Source: Zasmidium citrigriseum
Taxonomy: Eukaryota > Ascomycota > Dothideomycetes > Mycosphaerellales > Mycosphaerellaceae
Reading direction: 5' to 3'
DNA length: 64,000 bases
Assembly: GCA_002786025.1 (NCBI GenBank)
Contig: NHNW01000044.1
Coordinates: 62,001-126,000 of the forward strand
Below the pieces are notes generated by a model. It worked only from the letters and a program-made list of their open reading frames with translations, was not told the origin of the DNA and made no database searches. Within the stretch, counting starts at the first letter, position 1; each line of letters begins with the position of its first letter. Shown here in pieces: positions 42,834 to 51,169 of this stretch. The translations under genes were made by a program, and so were the position numbers.

Positions 42834-43852
42834 TCACTGCATATACTTCTTCTCAGTCACCTCATCGATTAGCTGGAACATGGAATTGCCACCTGGAGCG
42901 AAGTCAGCATGTTCATCACAAAATGCGATTCCAGGATTTCATACCGAACCAGCCTCCCTTAGGAGTTCCAACAATGCCTCGTGTGTATACGGCTGCAACG
43001 GGATGAGTCTATGTTTCTTCGAGTCATAGCCGGCGAAAAGGACTTACCCTCCTCATGTGATATCTTCGAGGTGGTATCTCCTCTCCCTTCGGCCGCTGCA
43101 TCGGCGAGTAGTTGCACACGACAGCACTGACATCCCATAAGTTACTTGCCCCGAAGCTCTCATCACTTTTCAGTGCTCACCTTATCCAGCATAACAAACC
43201 AATTTACCGCCTCTTCAATCGTCTGTCCAACCGTCAAGATCCCATGATTCCTCAACAACGCAGCCTTCTTCTCCCCCAACGACTCCGCAATATCACACCC
43301 CTCATCCTCAGCTAGGACGATACCCTTTCCCTCGAACACGACGTGGTCCTCGTAGAACACGCACGACTCGAGCGTGATTAGATCAAGCGGCTTGCCCAGC
43401 GCACAAAACGCCCGTCCGTAGATACTGTGTGTATGCGCTGCACAAATAACATCCGGCCTCGCAGCATGAATAGCGCCATGGATCAAGAACGCAGCTTTAT
43501 TGAGCAAATTACTCCTAGGGCCATGATCGAGCACATTGCCTTTATGATCCACACGAAGGAGGTCAGATTTGTTGATCAAGTTGAAATCGATGCCCAGCGG
43601 GTTCACCCAGAAAGTGTCCGGGTCGATGGGGTCTCGAGCGGTGATGTGGCCGGCCACGCCTTCGTTGAGGCCGTAGTGTCCGAAGATTCGATAGGCGCCG
43701 GCGAGACGGCCTTTGATGTAGTCGCGCTCTTCGTATTTGTTGTTGAAGGAGTTGGAGGTGATTTCGCTGAAGCCGACGTTTTCGTTGGCGGTCTTTTGGA
43801 AGTCGGGTTGTTTGGTGGGGGCACCGTTGGCGGGTTGGGCTACTGGTGCCAT
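42834..43852 (-). CDS. Class II aldolase/adducin family protein
   Basis: A 285-residue protein. Exons: 43181-43852, 43048-43126, 42945-42992 and 42834-42892; introns of 54, 55 and 52 nt, all with GT and AG ends and in frame. The fold's metal-binding motif AAHTHSIYGRAFCALG is present, together with GLNEGVAGHITARDP, WVNPLGIDFNLI and the later ALLRNHGILTVGQTIEEAVN, whose His would be another zinc ligand. The C-terminal exons add RGIVGTPKGGWFGGNSMFQL and IDEVTE, as in fungal members. Bacterial relatives cleave or epimerise sugar phosphates; the fungal group is mostly uncharacterised, so the reaction is not assigned. No targeting signal is seen. Confidence 0.93.
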
Positions 43853-44689
43853 TGTTGCTGATGGTAGAGTGTGAGAGGAAAAGAGAGAGGAAGCGGAAGT
43901 GGATCAGGTCTGACAGTTGTTGAGCAGATTGATATACACACGCGATCCTTACCTCAAGCAAAAGCTGAACCATGTCAGATACATATACCGCCGTCAGCAA
44001 ATTCGAAACCTCCCGGCTTGCCGCTGGAGGGTCCATCTTTGCCGGATAAGGGAGGTTTAGTACTCGGCTCTTCAGCTGACTGGTGCAAAGGTTATGGTTT
44101 TAATGTATGCTGTGGCTTGCGTACCCAGTGGACCCCGCTCGCCATGCTCGGATTCCTTGTTCCAGACGCGAGACGGGAAGACCGTTGGCAGAGATGGGTG
44201 TGAGTTGCGCTGCCTTGTGGAGGAAGTGTAGAGCCCTGGGGGGAATCGAGCTTTGCTGGATGGGATTGATGGAGTTGATGGGGATTAAGGTGCCGTCTTT
44301 GGTGGGTCTTCCTCGATGCTGCTGACGACTGAGATCGAAGTCACACCTGGGAAGCAAAAGGTTTCCACACCAACATGGTTATTTGGTCCGTTGGACTGTC
44401 GCCGTCTATGGGTTTGCTGTAGGAGATGGAGAAGTGAGGTTGGAAAGTTGATGGCAGGCAGGCGCGACATGGATGGATTTTGCGACGCGCTCGGACTTCT
44501 ACGTCTGTGCGCGGTAGAACTAGCGTGGGGCGTGGGGTGATGGCCGCTTGGCTGCTTCACACAACAACGAACAACAACAGACGCTTCATCGTGGACGACT
44601 TGTTGACGGCGATCCGAAGGTATCGCGCTATCCATACCTGCCATAGTAAGCTGTGCCTAAAGCTTCCGCGAAGTAATCTATTGCCAGGC
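43853..44689. other. Divergent intergenic region
   Basis: 837 bp between the aldolase and the first F-box paralogue. Short frames only; none accepted. Confidence 0.35.
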
Positions 44690-45642
44690 ATGGACGACGA
44701 CGAATTCGACCTCCCAAACGCCGAGGAGTATTTCGCAGCAGTTGATACAGAGCCCGGAACAACATCTTCACCAGGGCTGCTCAATGAGCCTGATCATAGC
44801 GATGACGGAATCGAACAAGTCACAGTGGCTGCGGACAGATGTCTCGGCCTTCCGGAACTTCTGGAGCGAATAATGCTATTCGTACCGCCTCTGCAAGTCT
44901 ACAGACTTCAGCTTGTTAGTACCTTCTGGAGAGATTTGATCTCGAGATCTATACCGATCCGCAGGCATATGTACTTCGTTCCTGAAAAGTACTTTGTGCG
45001 CAGCGAGCTTGACAACCTGCTGTCTCCATTAGAGGCACCCAGGTCGAAATTGGCGAACGCTCTGTTACCATTCCGCTGTCAGCTCTACGCTCACAAGGAC
45101 CAGATTGGCGTTGACATCGACTTCGACGATGGTGAGCTACTTGCCTTACTATTGCCCTTTCGACTCATGCACCAATGCTAATTGCTTGATCAGATTGGTT
45201 ACAAGAAAATCGTCGACGATTGCCTGATCGCATTTTCAAAGGCAGCGTTTTCGAACCGGCGATCTCTCCAAAAGAAGAGACGCACTCATGGCGGCGAATC
45301 TTGATTAGCGATTCCATGACACCGCTCAAGATCAGCTTAAACTTGGATGGGTTCTATGGCCCTTGGCCAGACGTAGAGGAATCTACCTCACATCTGCCTG
45401 GACAAGTGACCTTGGGAGATGTGATTGCTGAAGCCAGGAAGCTCACGCAAGGAGCCTGGGTCTATCGAAAGGCGAACAGTAAACAATTCCGAGAAGACAT
45501 GAGATCCCTTGGTAGTCCCTGCTGGGATCGTGATACCGACAGCGACGAAGAATCCGAAAGCGATTATGACGGCGAAGAAGTCATGGAGCGGATGAACAGG
45601 ATGCTGAGCTCGATGGATCCGTCGTATGCGAATGGGCTGTAG
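44690..45642 (+). CDS. F-box-like protein, tandem paralogue A
   Basis: A 296-residue protein. Exon 1 is 44690-45131 and exon 2 is 45194-45642; the 62 nt intron (GTGAGC...ATCAG) is phase 1, just before a Trp codon. It begins MDDDEFDLPNAEEYFAAVD. An F-box-like helix bundle lies near 59-105 (LGLPELLERIMLFVPPLQVY, RLQLVSTFWRDLISRS), then the signature IPIRRHMYFVPEKYF, shared with the next gene. The C-terminal half is probably globular (WRRILISDSMTPLKISLNL; QVTLGDVIAEARKLTQGAW). It ends with an acidic stretch (DTDSDEESESDYDGEE). It may recruit proteins to SCF ubiquitin ligases; this rests on the F-box only. The frame is open upstream, but the ATG at 44690 aligns with the start of paralogue B. Confidence 0.8.
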
Positions 45643-45840
45643 AAGATGAGGAGGAGGTCAAGTTGGGATGTCGCGACGCAGGCAAGAGCGCATTGAAATT
45701 TGCGAGACGCTCGGGCCTCCCCCACGCGCGTGGACCGGAGCGACTTCCTCCTGTCAACATCCGCCTCTTCCAACAACGATCCAAGGAGAGAGGAGAAAAC
45801 GTCGGTCCGCTGCAGACCACCTCACACCGTGCCCGGAGAG

Positions 45841-46704
45841 ATGGATGGCGACGAATTTGACCTCCCAAACGCAGAGGACTACTTTCCGACATTGGACGCG
45901 CCTCGCGCCCCCGCGATCCCGCCGGAATTGGTGGACGAGTTCGACGACGACATCTTCGATGACGAATCGACCGCCGCGCAAGCAGTCTTTGCTCTGCCAG
46001 AGCTGCTGGAGCGCATCATACTCTATGTTCCCGAACTACAGGTCTATCGCCTTCAACGAGTCAACACCATGTTTCGCGACCTTATTTCCCGATCGATTCC
46101 TATTCGGCGACACATGTACTTTGTCCCTGAGAAGTACTTCCTGCGGCCGAGCCTTAACGAGGCTCTGGGATCGAGGTCGAAGGAGAAGTCTACATTGGCA
46201 AAGGCCGTCTGCCCTTTTCGCTTCGAGTTGTATGCACAACGGAAAGGTCCCGGTATCAAGGTATTCCCTGCAATATGTAAGCGCTTTCTTAGACGCTGTA
46301 TCTCTTGACCCTGCTTATTAGCGAGCTGACGTCTGGCAGATTGGGCCAAAGAACGAGAGTATACGCTGCCTGAAAAGCTTTTCCCGGACGATGATTCGCT
46401 ATCTGACAGGAATGCCTCGTGGCGGACTATCCTTATTCTGGACTCTGGCCAACCGCTTGAGGTCGAGTTCTATGCGAGGGACAGCTCGATTGGTAAATGG
46501 GGAGAACGCACGGTGCAGCTGAAGCAAAGCAGTCCTGTGACACTAGGCGATGTGGTTGATTTTGCTCAACGTCTCACACGAGATGCATGGCACACTCGTG
46601 CACGAGAACTCAGCGGATGCCTCGAGGAGCTCTGGCTGTATGGCCTGGGTGGTCCAACTTGCTACGACGAGGACGATGAGGACGATGAGAACAACTATCT
46701 GTAA
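45841..46704 (+). CDS. F-box-like protein, tandem paralogue B
   Basis: A 266-residue protein, 199 bp downstream of paralogue A and the same way round. Exon 1 is 45841-46276 and exon 2 is 46340-46704; the 63 nt intron (GTAAGC, GCTGAC, GGCAG) is phase 1, just before a Trp codon as in A. It starts MDGDEFDLPNAEDYFPTLD. The F-box-like segment is ALPELLERIILYVPELQVYR, LQRVNTMFRDLISRS, then IPIRRHMYFVPEKYFLRPS. The second half keeps WRTILILDSGQPLEVEF and SPVTLGDVVDFAQRLTRDAW. It has a shorter acidic tail (DEDDEDDENN). The two genes are a clear tandem duplication; the middle has diverged more than the F-box. Confidence 0.82.
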
Positions 46705-47197
46705 GATCACTCGACACGTGCATCACGGATCGAAACCCGATACAAGCGTCTACGCAATGTGGGAAACGTCGCCTTCGATATGTCCGATCTCTGCCGCGAT
46801 AAGTCCGCTTTCACGACATTGAGAACCGGCATGCCGCACAGCTCGCTCGAGAGCGCGGATCTTGCACGAGGCAGAGTTCTGTGACAACTCGAACAGGATC
46901 AGCAGCAATCGGGCTCCGCGCAAGCATTAACATTGTGCTGTTGCTGTAGTTGGACAGAGTTGACTGTCGTGTTGATGGCGCTGGCAATACTTCGGCAAGT
47001 CCCCATACCCTGCTAGCTACGACCCGGCAGTTCGTGACGTCAAACAACACCACCCACGGAAACGATGTAATGGTGATAGCGATTAAAAATCAAGATTTCT
47101 GTCAGGATATTATCAGAAATGAGGTCGCCTGAGATGGACCAGTCGCGCAGTTCTTCGTCGACTTCGAACTTCGCGAGCACTCCCAACGGCCTACAAG
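46705..47197. promoter_or_regulatory. Intergenic, oxidoreductase promoter
   Basis: 493 bp between paralogue B and the oxidoreductase gene. No motif named. Confidence 0.3.
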
Positions 47198-48532
47198 ATG
47201 TCTTCGAGACCGACCATAGCGATCATCGGCAATGGATGGGCAGGCTTCACCCTCGCTCAGACCTTGTCGACCTCGAAATATGAGATTGCCGTCATCTCCC
47301 CGATACGGACAATTCAGTACACACCACTGCTCGCCAGCGCAGCAGCTGGCATGTTCAATTTCAGGTGAGGCAGCTTGCCATTTGAGGGCATGAACCTGCG
47401 CTGACACCTCTCAAGACTGGCAGAAGAACCAGTACGTCGACGAAATCGAGTGCCAAATCTATCATACTACAAAGCCGCCGTCGAGAACATTGATTTCGAC
47501 AAAAAAGTGCTCCAGTGCAGGCCGTCTGTAGCCGACATTGCAGACCAGCATCTCAAAGACTCCAACCCATTCAGCATCAAATACGACAAGCTTATACTCG
47601 CCCCTGGCTGTGATGTCCAGACCTTTGGAACACCAGGTGCAGTAGAGCACGCAAACTTCCTCCGAACCACGGACGATGCGCGGAAGATCCAGCAGCGAAT
47701 ACTGGAGATTCTCGATGCCGCATCGACACCAGGCCTCACGGAACAGCAACAGCGAGATCTGATGCGGGTCATCATCGTCGGTGGAGGCGCAATCGGTATC
47801 GAGGCTACTGCCGAGCTTTATGATCTCTGGTTCCATGAGATGCGACATCTCTACGCTCATTTGGACGGCAAGTTCAGCATCGAGATCCATGACGTCGCTC
47901 CATCAATTCTGGGCAACTTCGACGAGAGGCTGGGTGAGTATGCCTTGCAGAAGTTGAAGACCCGCGGCGTGAAGATCGAGACCGAGAGCCACATCGAGAA
48001 AGTCGAACAAGGCGCTCTGTACACCAAAGAGCGCGGCGAGATCAAATATGGGATGCTCCTGTGGGCGACAGGGAACGGTGTCAACCCTCTTGTCGAGAAG
48101 CTCGATGTGAAGAAATCGGGCAAACTCCAGAGAATCGCCACAGATCGAAAACTTCGCGTTCTGTCGTCCAAGGACGAGTCCCCACTATCAGATGTCTACG
48201 CCTTGGGAGACGCCGCAGACATCGACGGCTACACCCTCCCCACGCTCGCCGAAGTCGCCGTGCAGAAAGCAGAATATCTCGGTAAAGCGCTCAATGAAGC
48301 CGACAAACCCGTGAAGCCTTTCGAGTACAGACAGAAACCGAACCTGGCATATCTTGGCCAATACGACGGCGTCATTGGCGGGCAAGACGAGTGGACCGGA
48401 TCTTCAGCGTGGCTGGCATGGCGGAGCGGTAGTATTTTTCACTGGCCCAGGAGCTGGAGACGGACGGTGATGATTGGGATTAGTTGGATGTTCAATTGGA
48501 TTGGTGGGAGGGATATTGCGAGGAAGTGGTAA
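47198..48532 (+). CDS. FAD-dependent pyridine nucleotide oxidoreductase (NDH-2 like)
   Basis: A 427-residue flavoprotein, probably an alternative NADH dehydrogenase of the inner mitochondrial membrane or a related AIF-like oxidoreductase. Exon 1 is 47198-47364 and exon 2 is 47416-48532; the 51 nt intron (GTGAGG, GCTGAC, CAAG) joins FN and FR. The first Rossmann motif is TIAIIGNGWAGFTLAQTL at residues 6-23 (FAD). The second, VIIVGGGAIGIEATAEL near 160, binds NAD(P)H. Further signs are LILAPG, LLWATGNGVNPL and VYALGDAADIDGYTLPTLAE. NDH-2 signatures at the C-terminus fit (LAYLGQYDGVI, SSAWLAWRS, then a terminal amphipathic segment). A mitochondrial presequence is not evident at this start, so the location is open. 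Confidence 0.87.
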
Positions 48533-48566
48533 TGTACTCCGATCCTTTGATGTATAGATGGTGTCG

Positions 48567-49496
48567 TTACTCGAAGTATACATCCACACTTCCACTCCCA
48601 GTCCGAAACACAAGCCGACTATTCCCGTCCCCTTTCTTTGCGAATATCTCAACAGGATTCCATCGAATGATCTCCAATCCCGGGCCGTGGAGTCGCATAC
48701 TCCCACTGCCTGAGGAGCCTTCAATCGTGCCCGACCACTCGCGAGGATAGCGCAATTTCATGTGTCCAGATGCTGTTGTATGTACGCTGGACATGTTGTC
48801 TATCGATTTCCCTGCGTGCAGAGTGATTTTCGAGTGTCCTGATCGGCCGCTGGTATTCAGGTTTGAGGTTCTCCCTACAGGGATCTGGGCTGTGAGACGG
48901 AGGTCCATGCTTCCTGAATGTGAGGAGACGGAAGTGGACGTCCCGTGGACTGTGTCTGCATTTATGGAGCCGGAGTGGGAGTCGATTGAAGTGATGTATT
49001 CCCGCCCAGGGGCGGATAGACCCAAGTTTGTTACGTCGATTGAGCCTGAGTGGGAGTTGATTCTCAGTTCTGCTGGCTGTGGGTCTTCTTTATCAGCGGG
49101 TTGAGGTTCGATGCGGACGTTGATGGAGCCAGACCAAGAGCGAATGGAGAGGAGGTCAAAGAGGCTGAAGGTCGCTGTGAGGGCGGTGGAGTGCGTTTCG
49201 ATGTATTGTTTTCTTGGAGAGGTCGAGATGGGGAATTGATGAGCCTGTGTCGTGAAGGGCAGGATACTGCTACCGCAGAGCCAGCGCATCAGGTTTCGTG
49301 GATTGAACCAGGAGGTCGAACTTGATGTGCTGCTCATTTGGGTGGTACTGAAAGTGGAGGACGAGATGCTGCGGGTTTCGTTGATTGAGAATGGCTTGCT
49401 GTCGTCTGTAGATACCGAATAAGGCGGTGGTGGTGTTTCGTCAGAGCTGTCCATCGCACGGTCGGCTTTCGCTCTTTTGGGAGGAGTAGCTGTCAT
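48567..49496 (-). CDS. Beta-rich repeat protein, DUF4097/adhesin-like
   Basis: A 309-residue protein. The first 115 residues are Ser/Thr/Pro-rich and disordered, with PPPPYSVSTDD (a PPxY motif). From about 120 it has regularly spaced repeats with the core SHSGSI / SGSM: RSWSGSINVRI, SHSGSIDVTN, SHSGSINADT, SSHSGSMDLRL, ASGHMKLRY, SGSGSMRLHG, TGSGSVDVYF. This matches right-handed beta-solenoid domains of the DUF4097 type. A hydrophobic stretch (MRWLCGSSILPF) near 70 might touch membranes. No signal peptide is found. Function is unknown. It converges on the NDH-2-like gene with only 34 bp between stops. Confidence 0.75.
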   Translation of the reverse strand: MTATPPKRAKADRAMDSSDETPPPPYSVSTDDSKPFSINETRSISSSTFSTTQMSSTSSSTSWFNPRNLMRWLCGSSILPFTTQAHQFPISTSPRKQYIETHSTALTATFSLFDLLSIRSWSGSINVRIEPQPADKEDPQPAELRINSHSGSIDVTNLGLSAPGREYITSIDSHSGSINADTVHGTSTSVSSHSGSMDLRLTAQIPVGRTSNLNTSGRSGHSKITLHAGKSIDNMSSVHTTASGHMKLRYPREWSGTIEGSSGSGSMRLHGPGLEIIRWNPVEIFAKKGDGNSRLVFRTGSGSVDVYFE

Positions 49497-49888
49497 GTCG
49501 TAGAGGAAGTGCTACCTTTTTGATTCCACGAAGCGTTGTGCAGCTGCAAAAACTGACGTAGCGTTGAGGACAGTCTGGCGCTCTTGGAGACAAGCGGTTG
49601 CTTGCACGTATCCGGCCAATCGCTAGACGCAAGTTGATGTCCAGCTTCTGATGGTGGCGTCTTCTCCTCTTCGTGCGACCTCGTTAGCAGCTCAGCTCAG
49701 ATAAGATGTACCTGTGAATGCGTTGGCAAAGCTCGGCAACCTTTTCGAATATGTGTGAGTGATGGAAGATACATCATAAAGCATATAGCGTATGTCTGAT
49801 ATCATTACATTCTCTCCTAAGGCAATCCCTCCAAACGCCGACTTGGTATCGCTAATCGTGGTCCAGCAAAAGGGCAGGCTCAATGTTA
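49497..49888. other. Intergenic
   Basis: 392 bp between two minus-strand genes. No feature seen. Confidence 0.3.
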
Positions 49889-50371
49889 TCATCGCCCTCT
49901 GAAAGTGCCATTAATCCTTTCATCTTCGGAATCTTCGTCAATGACAGTCGGAGGAGCCGTGGTAGGTGGAGTCAGAACGACATCGTCATCGTCCGAGAAG
50001 ACGCTCCCTTGTGGCGGACGGTCTTTGCTATCTGGAACAGCGACTGGCGGTGGCGCTCGAGGCATTGTAGAGCCGTGGAGCTCAGCGGGTCCTCGTGAGC
50101 GCGGGGTGCGGCGGTCGTCGTCTTTCAAAACGCTATCATAACTGGGTGGGGGGTTCGCCTCTCTTGAGTCGGGTTCTTCTGGTTCTAGCTCTCGAGAAGA
50201 CGACTCGTGTCGCAATGCAATATCGATGGCACGCTCGGCCGGCGAGACTTCGTGTAGGCTGTTATCTGCAGATGAATCGCCTCGTTCAATGTCGAGTTTG
50301 GGTGGTTGTTCTTCGCGTTTCTTGGTGCAGCAACAGCAGCAGGGAATGTAGACTGTCCAGGGTTCTTTCAT
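49889..50371 (-). CDS. Small acidic protein with Cys cluster and PPxY motif
   Basis: 160 residues from the ATG at 50371; the frame also extends to a TTG upstream, which I did not use. The N-terminus MKEPWTVYIPCCCCCTKKRE has five cysteines in a row beside a basic patch, a classic set-up for S-palmitoylation and membrane attachment. The rest is disordered and acidic, with NPPPSYDSVL (a PPxY motif that would bind WW domains, as in Rsp5 adaptors) and acidic runs (FSDDDDVVL, DEDSEDE). It may be a membrane-tethered adaptor for a Nedd4-type ubiquitin ligase. That is inference from motifs; I know no named family. Confidence 0.7.
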   Translation of the reverse strand: MKEPWTVYIPCCCCCTKKREEQPPKLDIERGDSSADNSLHEVSPAERAIDIALRHESSSRELEPEEPDSREANPPPSYDSVLKDDDRRTPRSRGPAELHGSTMPRAPPPVAVPDSKDRPPQGSVFSDDDDVVLTPPTTAPPTVIDEDSEDERINGTFRGR

Positions 50372-51169
50372 GATGGCTCGATGCGGACTGTTGAGACTTG
50401 CGAGAATGCTGCTGTACAAGGATCTGCGTGAAATGCTGTGACTTGTGAGGACGATGGATGCCGGGATAATGGTCGTTGACCGACTTGTGTATTTGCGTTA
50501 TTCTGTTGCCTGAGGGGTCGAGCGAGCTGAGGTCCCTCGTGGCAACCTGGCAGCTGTGCCGCAGAAAGTCAAAATGCTCCTCGGACGTGAGATATTTACC
50601 ATCCGATGCGATATTTCATCAAAAGCAGATGATGTAAAGGCGCGTCTGCTGCCTGGGAGGATAACATTGGCCTTTCCAACTTCATGTTGCTTTTGGCCGA
50701 GATGCGTTGATGAAGAGAGGAAGAGGAGACCTCGCGGCCGAAGTCGAAAGTGGCCGGGATCGCGAATCGACCAGGGATGCCTGAGGTTTGTCTCACTCAA
50801 AACCGACTTCACTCTTTCTCCTTCTCATCTCGCATCTCTTCCCACACCACCCTTTGTTTTCCCCATCAGTCATCACGAAATGCATCACTTTACCTCACAC
50901 TACTCGGCCCGACGGCGTCCGTCTTCCTCGACCCTTTCGCCTTTCGCCTCCCAGACGAGATTGCATCTAACGCCACGGGGCGGGTCGCACCCCCTTTGGG
51001 CTTTGCAAGTGGTATAGACTCGATCCTTCACGGCAGTTTTCAACGTCGAAGTCCACAGATACCTGTAACTGTCAAAGTTGTCGATCCCTGCTCGTAATCT
51101 CCATAGGGACGATCTCGACGAAATTACGTGCGCTACGCATACAAATCCGTCTTAGGCTTCCTATTGTTA
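50372..51169. other. Intergenic with possible truncated gene start
   Basis: 798 bp of normal-composition DNA before the RIP-mutated block. A CT-rich, promoter-like stretch (50800-50870) precedes ATG at 50881. Frames here run to 51017 and 51097, then composition changes. A gene cut off by the repeat is possible, but no domain is seen. Confidence 0.3.
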
